A DNA stretch of 64,000 nt from contig CAZWPO010000004.1 in assembly GCA_964635975.1 (NCBI GenBank), positions 1 through 64,000 of the forward strand, given 5' to 3'. Below are positions 7,400-15,497 of the stretch, piece after piece. The position numbers were made by a program, and so were the translations under genes. The stretch comes from UBA5314 sp964635975 (GTDB lineage Bacteria > Bacillota > Syntrophomonadia > Syntrophomonadales > Syntrophomonadaceae). The notes below the pieces were generated by a model that worked only from the letters and a program-made list of their open reading frames with translations, was not told the DNA's origin and searched no databases. Every line of letters starts with the position of its first letter. The stretch's first letter is position 1.

Positions 7400-7585
7400 G
7401 TGGATGGTTCTAAAATGCTGGCATCTTGTATAGCGTTCTTGAGTTTTTTAGCTTTACTAATCTCCGGTTTGTACAACTTGAGAAAAGGCAGAGATAACGG
7501 TAATTCTGATAAAGTAACAATCGGCATTATCTTGCTGGGCTTTGCAGTTGTAACATTCATCATGCTCTTGATAAAAATCAACTAG
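7400..7585 (+). CDS. Small membrane protein, possible immunity or accessory protein
   Basis: A 61-residue protein with two hydrophobic helices (about residues 6-25 and 41-59) and a charged loop between them (RKGRDNGNSDK). It begins with GTG two bases after the stop of the cysteine-rich precursor, with GAAGGAT upstream. An ATG six codons in is the alternative start. Position and size fit a bacteriocin immunity or export helper, but the sequence itself shows no known motif. The next gene starts 14 bases downstream, so the three genes form one transcription unit. Confidence 0.6.
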   Translation: MDGSKMLASCIAFLSFLALLISGLYNLRKGRDNGNSDKVTIGIILLGFAVVTFIMLLIKIN

Positions 7586-7599
7586 GGAGGAGGCGCAAT

Positions 7600-7989
7600 A
7601 TGAAAAAATATACAGTTGCGTTTCTTGTGCTAAATGCCATTTTTTCAATTTTTCTAGTAATAATTAAAATAAATATTGACCCATGCAGAACATGCGGTAA
7701 TATCATGGGGATAAGCCAATTAGAGTTATCTGTCGCTGCTCTTGTTGGATCTATTCTGATTTTAGGCTTATATTGGTTTTCGCCCCATAACAATATATTA
7801 TTATGGAGCGCAAGGCTGACCAGTTTGTGTTATGCTTCTGTTGCATCTGTTTTGGGAGGTATTCAATATCAATTAGGCAAGATAATATGCACTCCTTGCT
7901 TTATCTCAGAATTGTTCTTTTATACGATATTCGTTTTGTTCATAATCGAAGAAATTGTTATGAGAAAAGCAATTCATAGAACTGCCTAG
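7600..7989 (+). CDS. VKOR/DsbB-like four-helix membrane thiol oxidoreductase
   Basis: A 129-residue protein with four predicted membrane helices (about 5-24, 43-60, 66-90 and 100-118) and two cysteine pairs. C29-R-T-C32 lies just outside the first helix, and C97-T-P-C100 at the start of the last helix. A loop pair plus a membrane-edge CxxC in a four-helix bundle is the arrangement of VKOR and DsbB, which pass electrons from substrate thiols to quinone and so drive disulfide formation. The call rests on this layout, not on a strong sequence match. It is third in the cassette after a secreted precursor with eight cysteines, which would be a natural substrate. A strong ribosome site, GGGAGGAGG, precedes the ATG. 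Copy 2 of the transposase element begins nine bases after the stop. Confidence 0.6.
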   Translation: MKKYTVAFLVLNAIFSIFLVIIKINIDPCRTCGNIMGISQLELSVAALVGSILILGLYWFSPHNNILLWSARLTSLCYASVASVLGGIQYQLGKIICTPCFISELFFYTIFVLFIIEEIVMRKAIHRTA

Positions 7990-7998
7990 TTGATTGGA

Positions 7999-8027
7999 GG
8001 AAGCAAGGGGACGTTCCTTTTGCTTCC
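7999..8027. repeat. Left terminal hairpin, copy 2
   Basis: Identical to 5160-5188. Confidence 0.75.
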
Positions 8028-8073
8028 TTGGTATTTATGGTATAATTGCGGAAAATGTGAAAGAAAGATGCTT

Positions 8074-8565
8074 ATGGCAAGAAAAGCACGGGAACGGGCT
8101 AACAGCGGTATATATCATATAGTAATGCGAGGAATTAATAGGCAGGATATTTTTTTCGACGAAGAAGACTATCAGCATTTTTTAGAAACTATAGAACTTA
8201 TCAAAGCTGATAACTTCAATCTACTGGGATATTGTTTAATGAACAACCATGTACATTTACTTATCCATGAGAAGAACGAAGAAATTCATCTTATAATGAA
8301 ACGCATTGGGACTAGTTATGCTTCATGGTATAATCGCAAGTATCAAAGATCCGGTCATGTCTTTCAGGGTCGTTACGGAAGCGAATGCGTTGAAAATGAC
8401 GGCTATTTATTAACTGTCATCCGATATGTACACAATAATCCCGTTAACGCCAGGATAGTTCAACATCCTCATGATTATCAATGGAGCAGTATAAATGCTT
8501 ACTACGGAGGGTATGAATATCCATCAGGCATTACTGATTCCAGCTATATATTGGACATGTTTTAG
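8074..8565 (+). CDS. Y1_Tnp family transposase, N-terminal part, copy 2
   Basis: The predicted protein is identical to that of 5235-5726, with the same HUH motif (His59, His61), the same start context and the same TTT TAG TAG break at 8560-8568. An in-frame upstream extension into the terminal hairpin and the VKOR-gene stop region is open but unlikely to be translated. Preservation of the same frame break in both copies means the break existed before the duplication. Confidence 0.85.
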   Translation: MARKARERANSGIYHIVMRGINRQDIFFDEEDYQHFLETIELIKADNFNLLGYCLMNNHVHLLIHEKNEEIHLIMKRIGTSYASWYNRKYQRSGHVFQGRYGSECVENDGYLLTVIRYVHNNPVNARIVQHPHDYQWSSINAYYGGYEYPSGITDSSYILDMF

Positions 8566-8845
8566 TAGGGATCAGGAAAAAGCGATTTTACAATTTAGAT
8601 ATTTTATGAGTGAAGGTACACAGGAAATATGTTTGGACGACGTAGTCAAACGGAAAAAGACCGATAACGAGGTAAAATTGGAGATTGAAGCAATTTTAAA
8701 CGGTCTAACCATATCGACATTACACAATATGGAGAGGTCAAGAAGAAGTGAGCTTATCAAGCAGATTAAATGTATTCAAGGAGCGACGCAACGCCAGATC
8801 GCTAGAGTAACAGGATTAAGCCAGAATATCATATTCAAAACCTGA
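8564..8845 (+). CDS. Transposase C-terminal region in the +1 frame, copy 2
   Basis: Identical in translation to 5725-6006, including the putative helix-turn-helix ATQRQIARVTGLSQN. It has no start signal of its own; it is read as the second half of a frameshifted transposase. Confidence 0.6.
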   Translation, partial: SRDQEKAILQFRYFMSEGTQEICLDDVVKRKKTDNEVKLEIEAILNGLTISTLHNMERSRRSELIKQIKCIQGATQRQIARVTGLSQNIIFKT

Positions 8846-8848
8846 AAA

Positions 8849-8876
8849 GGAAGCAAAAGGAACGTCCCCTTGCTTC
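8849..8876. repeat. Inner, 28-base right terminal hairpin of copy 2
   Basis: Matches 28 of the 29 bases of the right terminal hairpin; the last C is replaced by T. Confidence 0.65.
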
Positions 8877-8904
8877 TTCCCTTGCTTCTTCAAAACCTGA
8901 AAAA

Positions 8905-8933
8905 GGAAGCAAAAGGAACGTCCCCTTGCTTCC
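8905..8933. repeat. Outer right terminal hairpin of copy 2
   Basis: Full 29-base match to 6011-6039, preceded by a second copy of the last bases of the transposase reading frame (CAAAACCTGAAAAA). Confidence 0.7.
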
Positions 8934-8942
8934 CTGTTTCAG

Positions 8943-9719
8943 CTATTTGTATTTCCACTCCGGCTTTCTTTTATTTAGAAAGGCATCGACCCCTTCATGG
9001 GCATCTTCAGTGGTGCACAACATGGCAAAATGATTGCCGGTCAATTCAAAGGCTTTATCATACTCTAAATCAGCCATTTTATAAAATGACTTTTTACCCA
9101 ACTGAACTGCCAGCGGGCTCTTGGCAGCCAGCTTGCGGGCCAGATGCATAGTTTCCTCCTCTAGCTTTTCCAGAGGAACTACCTTGTTTACCAGACCGAG
9201 CCGTTCAGCCTCAAAAGCGTCAATGGTGTCCCCGGTAAGCAGCAGCTCCAGTGTCTTCTTTCTCCCCAAGTTGCGGCAAAGTGGTACTGCCGGCCCCATG
9301 CAGAAAAGCCCTACATTCACCGCCGTAGCCCCGAATATTGTGCCTTCCGCGGCTACTGCGAGATCTGAGGCAGCTACGACTCCGATTCCATTGGCGACAG
9401 CAATGTTGTGTACAGAAGCAATGACCGGCTTTGTGATATGGGCAATGGTTATCGCCCACTCCTCCATTAGTGTAATCCATGCATAGTATTCCAGTGGTGT
9501 CTTGCCTTCTAGACCACCGACATCGATTCCAGCACAAAAGCCTTTGCCTGCTCCCCGGATGATAATAACCCGGGTTTCCTCATCCTGATCCATTTCTTTT
9601 AAAGCGTTATTCAAATCTGTAGCCAGAGGCACGTTAAAGGTATTCAAATATTCCGGCCGGTTTAAGGTAATAATTCCGATATGCTCTTGTTTATCAACCA
9701 AAACAGCTTCGTAACTCAA
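8943..9719 (-). CDS. Crotonase-fold (enoyl-CoA hydratase/isomerase family) protein
   Basis: A 258-residue crotonase-family protein, a fold that binds acyl-CoA thioesters and stabilises enolate intermediates. Family landmarks are ITLNRPEYLNTF (17-28), FCAGIDVGGL (61-70, oxyanion-hole segment), ANGIGVVAASDLAVAAEGTIFG (109-130) and the C-terminal KSPLAVQLGKKSF helix. By eye alignment with rat enoyl-CoA hydratase, both catalytic glutamates (E144, E164) are replaced, falling on about Gly113 and Ala133. Straightforward hydration of enoyl-CoA is therefore unlikely; isomerase, hydrolase or another crotonase chemistry is possible. The start is TTG at 9719 behind AAGGGGGAA. The dienoyl-CoA-reductase-like gene upstream on the same strand suggests a shared acyl-CoA role. 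Copy 2 of the transposase element lies right behind its stop. Confidence 0.85.
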   Translation of the reverse strand: MSYEAVLVDKQEHIGIITLNRPEYLNTFNVPLATDLNNALKEMDQDEETRVIIIRGAGKGFCAGIDVGGLEGKTPLEYYAWITLMEEWAITIAHITKPVIASVHNIAVANGIGVVAASDLAVAAEGTIFGATAVNVGLFCMGPAVPLCRNLGRKKTLELLLTGDTIDAFEAERLGLVNKVVPLEKLEEETMHLARKLAAKSPLAVQLGKKSFYKMADLEYDKAFELTGNHFAMLCTTEDAHEGVDAFLNKRKPEWKYK

Positions 9720-9848
9720 ATAAATTCCCCCTTCACTTTACTCCTGGTAACAATACATCCCCACTAATAATTATGGTAAATTATCCCTGTCCATTTATCA
9801 AAGTTTTTTCCATACAGGCTATTACCCTCATCAAATTTTTATTCCGGA

Positions 9849-11789
9849 TCAGGACAACATTGAAGAGATACCCCTGGCCAGCGCTTGCGCCTGGGCTATA
9901 CAGTCGCGGATACCGCCCACTTCGAATGCATCACCGATGATGAAGGTTCGCGAATGCAGTGCTTTAAGCTGCAGGTAAAGATCCTGGCGAGGAACATATC
10001 CTGTTGCCCAAACTACAGCATCGGCGTGGAGTGTCTCAATCCCCAAAGGGCTTTGTATATTCACCCGGTTGTCTTCAACCGAAAGTACCCGACAATACAG
10101 TTTCTTGATCAGCCCGCCCTTATTCATACGGTCCAGCATATCACGCCGGTTCTTTCTCTCCATGTCAGCAGCCAGGAAAGCGGTCTGCTCAACAATAACC
10201 ACCTGATTCCCTCGGCTGATCAGAAAATCAGCCGTCTCACATCCATTGCTTCCTCCTCCGATGACTATTACGCTCATATTCTCTATGCTCACTTTTTCGG
10301 CCAGTATTTCCTCCAGGTCAAAGCAGTATCTGCTATCCAGACCTGGTATGCCGGGCTTTTTGAGTTCAGATCCGGTCGCCACTATTATGTAATCCGCATG
10401 TTCGTTCGGTAGGTCTTCTGCGTTAAAGGCGCGGTTCAGATATATCGGGATTCCCTGCTTTTCGACTTGCCGCTGCAGATATTCACAGAAGCGAGCAAGA
10501 CGGTGTTTATGGGGAGGCTTGCCGGCCAGGTTCAACAATCCTCCTGCCCGGGGACCTTTTTCAAAGACAGCTACTTCCAGGCCCAGACGTTTCAAGGTCA
10601 GGGCGGCCTGAAGTCCGGCCGGGCCGCTGCCAATCACCAGCGCCTTCCCATCCAAAGCCGCCGACCTGCCGAACCCGAACTCAGCCTCGCGGCCAGCCTG
10701 GTAATTTACCGTACAGCGTACGGCCACGCCTTTGAAATTGCTTTCAATGCAGCGATTGCACATCAGACAGGGACGTATATCTTCAAGTCTGCCTTCCTGC
10801 ACTTTGTTTACCCACTGGGGATCGGCCAGCAGGCTGCGGCCTAGAAAGATGAAGTCAGCCTGCTTGGATACCAGAAGCTGGTTGGCGAATCCGGGATTAT
10901 TTATGACGCCTCCGCTGATTACCGGTATCTTAACCCATTTCTTAAGTTCTCCGGCCAGGTAGGCGCGCCAGCCTTCCTTGTAAGAAGCCGGTTCGATGCT
11001 GTTTAAGCCGGATTCATAAGTACCTGATGAGCAGTGAATTAAATCTACTCCTTCTTCCTCAAGCCTGCGGGCAATAAGCACGCTTTCCAGAAGATTAAGG
11101 CCGCCGGGTACAAAGTCATCCATATTCAAGCGTACCGAGAGCAGGAAGCCCGGTTGCGATTTCTTGATCCGCCGAACTATATTGACCAGGAAGCGCATGC
11201 GGTTCTCCAGGCTGCCTCCGTATTCATCCGAACGGCAGTTGGAATGAGGCGAGAGAAACTGGTTGATGAGGTAACCATGGGCGGCGTGCAGTTCCACTCC
11301 GTCAAAACCGGCTGTAGCTGCGCGATCCGCCGCCGCGGCGAAACATCTTTCCATCTCTTCGATATCTTCGCTGCTCATCTCCCGGGGCTCCTCACCTATC
11401 ATTGAGCAGGGTATAGGAGAGGGGGCCAGAGGCTGCCGCCCGGTTATGCGAGCTGAAGTCTGGCGTCCGGCATGAAAGAGCTGCAGAAATATACGCGTTT
11501 GATAAGCCTTAACGGTCTCGCAGAGCCTTTCCAGCCCAGCTAGGCACTGCGGGCTATCATTAGCAAGCTGGCCGGAAGAGTCCTTTCCCGAGCTGTGGAC
11601 ATAAGCAGCTTCAACTACAATTATTCCTACCCCGCCCTGGGCTCGGGCTTCGTAGTAATCAATCAGCCGCTGGCTGACCTCGCCATTGGCGTAGGCGTAG
11701 TTTGTCTGCATAGGCGCCATGATTACACGGTTTTTTACCATCACTCCGGCAATTAACGCCGGCTCAAACAATTCCTTATATTCGTCCAT
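9849..11789 (-). CDS. OYE-family NADH:flavin oxidoreductase / 2,4-dienoyl-CoA reductase-like protein
   Basis: A 646-residue protein with FadH architecture. An N-terminal old-yellow-enzyme FMN barrel (about 1-350) carries MAPMQTNYA and the HAAHGYLINQFLSPHSN signature near residue 170. A 4Fe-4S motif, CLMCNRCIESNFKGVAVRC, follows (about 343-361). The C-terminal FAD/NAD(P) domain has GSGPAGLQAAL near 388 and a second Rossmann motif, VIGGGSNGCETADFL, near 505. Enzymes of this form reduce conjugated double bonds (dienoyl-CoA, enoates) with NAD(P)H. The exact substrate cannot be told from sequence. It precedes the crotonase gene on the same strand, 129 bases away, in keeping with fatty-acid or aromatic-acid metabolism. 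The start is ATG at 11789. Confidence 0.88.
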   Translation of the reverse strand: MDEYKELFEPALIAGVMVKNRVIMAPMQTNYAYANGEVSQRLIDYYEARAQGGVGIIVVEAAYVHSSGKDSSGQLANDSPQCLAGLERLCETVKAYQTRIFLQLFHAGRQTSARITGRQPLAPSPIPCSMIGEEPREMSSEDIEEMERCFAAAADRAATAGFDGVELHAAHGYLINQFLSPHSNCRSDEYGGSLENRMRFLVNIVRRIKKSQPGFLLSVRLNMDDFVPGGLNLLESVLIARRLEEEGVDLIHCSSGTYESGLNSIEPASYKEGWRAYLAGELKKWVKIPVISGGVINNPGFANQLLVSKQADFIFLGRSLLADPQWVNKVQEGRLEDIRPCLMCNRCIESNFKGVAVRCTVNYQAGREAEFGFGRSAALDGKALVIGSGPAGLQAALTLKRLGLEVAVFEKGPRAGGLLNLAGKPPHKHRLARFCEYLQRQVEKQGIPIYLNRAFNAEDLPNEHADYIIVATGSELKKPGIPGLDSRYCFDLEEILAEKVSIENMSVIVIGGGSNGCETADFLISRGNQVVIVEQTAFLAADMERKNRRDMLDRMNKGGLIKKLYCRVLSVEDNRVNIQSPLGIETLHADAVVWATGYVPRQDLYLQLKALHSRTFIIGDAFEVGGIRDCIAQAQALARGISSMLS

Positions 11790-11868
11790 TGCTTATGTTC
11801 CTTAGTATAGTTTGTATGCCAATTATATCACAGACCAGGTGCTCGGAAATGACTTAAACTTCCTTTTA

Positions 11869-13239
11869 CTAATCAGGCTTTTCCTGCAACCTCAATACCT
11901 CTCCGGATTGGGGAAGAAATTTCATCTCATAATAGATCATCAATGCTGTGATTAATACAGAAATTGCATCAGCGATAGGCGCAGCTCGCCAAATGCCGTT
12001 TACCCCCCAGTAATGAGGCAGTATGAGCAGCAGGGGAATAAACAGCAGGACCTGGCGGGAAAGGCTGAGTATGGATGCCTGCACGGCCTTGCCGACCGCC
12101 TGGAAGTAGTGGGAACCAACGATCTGAAAACCAATAATGAAGACCATTGCGAAGTAAACCACCATGGCCTCAGATGCTAACCGCGTTAGTTCGGTATCCC
12201 CTTTGCTGAATACACTTACTATTTGCGCAGGCCAGATCTGAATAATCAGGTAACCTACCATGGAGATGGCGCTGGCAGCGATCACGGCTTTCTTGAATGT
12301 TTCTTTTACCCTTTCAAAACGACGGGCGCCGTAATTAAAACCTATTAGGGGCTGTGCGCCCTGGCTGATGCCCAGAATGGGCATAAACAACAGGGTTATC
12401 ACACTCATCAAAATCCCTATGGCCGACAAGGCCAAATCACCGCCATAGGCTGCAGTGCTTTTGTTCAGGATAGCCTGCTGGACAGTACTGGCCAGCTGCA
12501 TGGCAAAAGGAGCGAAGCCGATCGACATGATGCTGATGAGTACTGGAAGCTCCAGTTTAAAGTTCTTGAGCCTGAGTTTGACCAGGCTTCGTCCAGTGAA
12601 GTAGTAGCCCAATACCCAGACAGTCCCAAACATCTGCCCCAGTACGGTAGCCAGAGCCGATCCTTTTATGCCCAGTCCCAGTTTGAATATAAATATATAG
12701 TTCAGGATACCGTTTATTATGGCGCCCAGCACCTGGGTAGACATGGCCATCACCGGGTTTCCCTCAGCCCGGATGAAGTTGTTCATACCCATGGTCAGAG
12801 AACCGAAAACCGAGCCCAGTACAATGATATGGGTAAAATCGCGGGCATACGGCAGCACTTCCTGACTGGCCCCAAATAGCTTCAATATAGGCTCCGGGAA
12901 TAAAAAGTAGACCGCCGATATCAGCAGAGGAAGTATTATCAGCAAAGCCATACCGTGGGCTGCAATCTTCTCCGCTTCTTCCTTCTTCTTCTCGCCCAGG
13001 CGTATCGAAATCAATGCTGTCGAACCGACTCCGATCAGCAGGGATACCGCCAGGAAGATCAGCATAACCGGGAAGGCCACCGTAGTAGCGGCTATGGCCA
13101 GTGAACCCACACCGCGGCCCACGAAAATCCGATCGACTATATTATAAAGCGCGTTTGACAACATCCCAATTATCGCCGGCCATGAAAACTTCCACAGAAG
13201 GCTGCCTATATTTTCATTCATCATGGTACTGTCCCGCAT
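11869..13239 (-). CDS. MATE family multidrug/metabolite exporter
   Basis: A 456-residue membrane protein with about twelve hydrophobic segments in two homologous halves, typical of MATE transporters that expel cationic drugs or metabolites with Na+ or H+. Landmarks are FSWPAIIGMLSNALYNIVDRIFVGR (18-42), NNFIRAEGNP (about 155) and GISQGAQPLIGFNYGARRFERVKETFKKA (about 293), a block strongly conserved in MepA/NorM-like proteins. The gene lies upstream of the OYE-family gene on the same strand, 79 bases away. The start is ATG at 13239; M6 and M7 are alternatives. The 13240-13516 gap before the divergent beta-propeller gene is AT-rich and holds only promoter-like stretches. Confidence 0.92.
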   Translation of the reverse strand: MRDSTMMNENIGSLLWKFSWPAIIGMLSNALYNIVDRIFVGRGVGSLAIAATTVAFPVMLIFLAVSLLIGVGSTALISIRLGEKKKEEAEKIAAHGMALLIILPLLISAVYFLFPEPILKLFGASQEVLPYARDFTHIIVLGSVFGSLTMGMNNFIRAEGNPVMAMSTQVLGAIINGILNYIFIFKLGLGIKGSALATVLGQMFGTVWVLGYYFTGRSLVKLRLKNFKLELPVLISIMSIGFAPFAMQLASTVQQAILNKSTAAYGGDLALSAIGILMSVITLLFMPILGISQGAQPLIGFNYGARRFERVKETFKKAVIAASAISMVGYLIIQIWPAQIVSVFSKGDTELTRLASEAMVVYFAMVFIIGFQIVGSHYFQAVGKAVQASILSLSRQVLLFIPLLLILPHYWGVNGIWRAAPIADAISVLITALMIYYEMKFLPQSGEVLRLQEKPD

Positions 13240-13516
13240 GCCCTATCTCCCATAATTTGTCCCATAAAATCCAGTGCTAAGCGCAAGCTTTCGACAAATA
13301 TAAAACCTCGTCATCATCCCTGCTCGAAAGCAATTCAAACTATTGTATTCATTTTAATTAACTTCGTCAATAGACTGCCTTAATCTTCACAGCTGACTTG
13401 CCCTGATGTTAAAGCAGTAAACGCATAAACAGCCTGGTATTAGAATGCATTCACAATAGTAGCATTTCATGAATATCGTGTATCATGCTCAGTAACACTT
13501 TAAGGAGGCCCGTCAA

Positions 13517-14635
13517 ATGAAGAAAGTAAGTCGGCCAAAAAAGGAGAGTCGGCAGACAATCGAGGGAATGGTCTATGCCATGACCAACGAAGCCGTCAAC
13601 AATCAGATTGTTGCTTTTCGCCGTGATAAAGAGGGTAAATTGACTCATGTGCGAGCTTATCCCACCGGCGGCGGGGGCACCGGTACAACAGAAGTCTCAT
13701 CGGCGACACCGCAAGATGGAGTAGATCCACTTGCCTCCCAGGGCTCCCTCATCCTTTCCAAAGATGCAGGGCTGCTTTTCGCCGTAAACGCAGGCACCGG
13801 AAGCATCAGCAGTTTCCGGGTCGGCACTAATGGATCCCTAACGCTGGCTGACGTAGAACCGTCCCGCGGATTGCAACCCAACAGCCTGGCTGTATTCGGG
13901 AACCGCCTCTATGTTACCAATGTAGGCGGCAAAGCAGATAATTACGCTTCAAACATAAGTGGTTTTCGTGTTGAGCAGGACGGTCGGCTCACCCCTATCG
14001 CTGGAGCCAGGTACTCTCTAAGCACTCCAGACGCCCAGCCCGCATGCGTGGTCGTAAATCCGGACGGCAGACTGCTGGTTGTTTCAGAATTGACCGCCAA
14101 CCGCCTCAGCTCTTTCCGCATCAGGAGTGACGGCACCCTAACCGGACCTATTGTCAATGAATCTGCCGGCGACGGCCCCTTTGGTTCTGCCTTCCTATCC
14201 GACGGTACTCTGCTGGTCAGCGAAGCGGTCAGCAATTCTCTTTCATCCTACAACACGGCAGTTGATGGAGCCCTCTCCGTCATCATCGGCTCAGTGCCCA
14301 ACGGACATACCGCTACGTGCTGGGTCGTCACCAGCCAGGATGAGCACTTCGCGTATACCACCAACGCGGGCAGCGGTTCCATCTCTATCTATGCTGTAAA
14401 TGACGATGGAGATATCGAGTTTTTAGAAAATGTGGCCAGCACCCTGGAAGGGACATCAGCCGCCCCGATTGACTGTGGTGTCAGCATGGATGGTAACAAT
14501 TTCTACGTTTTAAACGGCAACAAAGGCTGGTTGTCAGTTTTTCGCATTGGTGCAGAAGGCCGATTGACACGTCTTCAGGTACTCAAAGATACCGGGCTGC
14601 CCGCCTTAGGCTCTCAGGGTATCGCGATTCGTTGA
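13517..14635 (+). CDS. Lactonase-family seven-bladed beta-propeller protein (6-phosphogluconolactonase/YbhE-like)
   Basis: A 372-residue cytoplasmic protein without signal peptide. Repeating blades have the pattern N-x-ISSF-R-x-G-x-DGSLT (VNAGTGSISSFRVGTNGSLT, ISGFRVEQDGRLT, LSSFRIRSDGTLT, ISIYAVNDDGDIE, LSVFRIGAEGRLT), typical of the lactonase beta-propeller family (PF10282). Biochemically known members hydrolyse 6-phosphogluconolactone or cyclic muconate lactones; many others are of unknown function. The coding sequence is more GC-rich than the neighbours. A clear TAAGGAGG ribosome site precedes the ATG at 13517 and a strong terminator lies at 14700, so it is a single-gene unit. No pentose-phosphate genes are nearby, so the substrate is open. 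Confidence 0.8.
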   Translation: MKKVSRPKKESRQTIEGMVYAMTNEAVNNQIVAFRRDKEGKLTHVRAYPTGGGGTGTTEVSSATPQDGVDPLASQGSLILSKDAGLLFAVNAGTGSISSFRVGTNGSLTLADVEPSRGLQPNSLAVFGNRLYVTNVGGKADNYASNISGFRVEQDGRLTPIAGARYSLSTPDAQPACVVVNPDGRLLVVSELTANRLSSFRIRSDGTLTGPIVNESAGDGPFGSAFLSDGTLLVSEAVSNSLSSYNTAVDGALSVIIGSVPNGHTATCWVVTSQDEHFAYTTNAGSGSISIYAVNDDGDIEFLENVASTLEGTSAAPIDCGVSMDGNNFYVLNGNKGWLSVFRIGAEGRLTRLQVLKDTGLPALGSQGIAIR

Positions 14636-14699
14636 CCTTGCCCCCCAGGCTCCCTTCCCCGGCCGGAGAAATGACCTTCTTCTGCGCAAGCCGAAAACT

Positions 14700-14749
14700 G
14701 TCGGGAATGATTTTGCCGCGACGCCAGAATCATTCCCGACTTATTTTCC
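14700..14749 (+). terminator. Terminator of the beta-propeller gene
   Basis: Perfect 13-bp arms, GTCGGGAATGATT (14700-14712) and AATCATTCCCGAC (14728-14740), followed by TTATTTTCC. Confidence 0.8.
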
Positions 14750-14843
14750 CGGAAAATACGATAATCCTATCCTTATTTTGGCCCTGCCCGGAGACTGATA
14801 TATCACATCCAGTGGGATAATAATTGTATACAGCAGGAAAATG

Positions 14844-14873
14844 TTGACTAATAAACGAACGATCATTTATTAT
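14844..14873 (+). promoter_or_regulatory. tetR promoter with operator-like palindrome
   Basis: TTGACT (14844-14849) and TATTAT (14868-14873, spacer 18). The interval 14851-14873, ATAAACGAAC..TCATTTAT, is an imperfect palindrome closely matching the site before lon at 15520-15539. It lies between and over -35 and -10, as expected for autorepression. Confidence 0.55.
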
Positions 14874-14891
14874 AAAAACAAGGTGATGCGG

Positions 14892-15458
14892 ATGAGATGC
14901 AAGGATGATGAGAAACAGCTGAAAATTAAGAACGCAGTCATAAAGCTTATTTTAGCCGAAGGTTTTCATGGCGTTTCGATCTCTAAAATTGCCAAAGAAG
15001 CAGGGGTTTCCCCTGCTACCGTATACGTTTACTACGACAGCAAAGAAACCATGCTTAGAGATATATACCATGAATGCGGCGAGCAAATCTACGCCTACAT
15101 TCTGAATCGGGTCGACCGTTCGCGTGGGGGCGCACACTTCGTTGAATCGGTGATGAACGCCTACTTTTCTTACATCATCGAGTATGGCGAGGAATTTTTC
15201 TTCGTTGAGCAATTTACTAGCTGTCCGGCCCTGGTCGGCGGCTGCTGCGCTCTGGAAGGCGATGCATTGGTTGCCCGTTTATTTGACGATCTGAAAAGAA
15301 GGCAGGTTATTAAAAATGTCAACAACCAAATTATTGCATCCGTACTATTCAATCCTGTAAAAACCATAGCCGTGCAGCATTATCATCATGAACAGGAAGC
15401 CAGGCAGATACTTAAAGAGCTGGTTCCCATAATTCAATCAGCCCTGCTGCTTAAATAA
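14892..15458 (+). CDS. TetR/AcrR family transcriptional regulator
   Basis: A 188-residue regulator. The N-terminal TetR helix-turn-helix is VIKLILAEGFHGVSISKIAKEAGVSPATVYVYYDSKETML, with the recognition helix at about residues 38-48. The C-terminal ligand domain is of the type that senses small hydrophobic molecules, and carries two adjacent cysteines (GGCCALEGD). The start at 14892 is chosen because AAGGTG lies six bases upstream; ATG 14886 and an in-frame ATG at 14841 inside the promoter are less likely. lon follows 111 bases later with its own promoter region carrying a near-identical palindrome, so this regulator most likely controls both itself and lon. No efflux pump, the usual TetR partner, is adjacent; the MATE gene is on the other side of the beta-propeller gene. 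Confidence 0.9.
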   Translation: MRCKDDEKQLKIKNAVIKLILAEGFHGVSISKIAKEAGVSPATVYVYYDSKETMLRDIYHECGEQIYAYILNRVDRSRGGAHFVESVMNAYFSYIIEYGEEFFFVEQFTSCPALVGGCCALEGDALVARLFDDLKRRQVIKNVNNQIIASVLFNPVKTIAVQHYHHEQEARQILKELVPIIQSALLLK

Positions 15459-15497
15459 TCAAGCACTAAAGCGGGATATGTTAGTGTAGGCTAACGA

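Larger units (their letters stand above)
7999..8933 (+). mobile_element. Y1-transposase element, copy 2, with duplicated right end
   Basis: Same element as copy 1, displaced by 2839 bases. It begins nine bases after the VKOR-like gene stop and ends nine bases before the crotonase gene stop. The right end is duplicated: a 28-base version at 8849-8876, a 12-base link, then about 17 bases of the transposase 3' end again and a complete terminal hairpin at 8905-8933. Only the outer hairpin matches the full 29 bases of copy 1. Confidence 0.8.

Noticed and set aside
5160..8933. CRISPR array or phage/IS605 TnpB association for the repeated hairpins
   Set aside because: The repeats are transposase ends, not regularly spaced, and no cas or tnpB gene is present.
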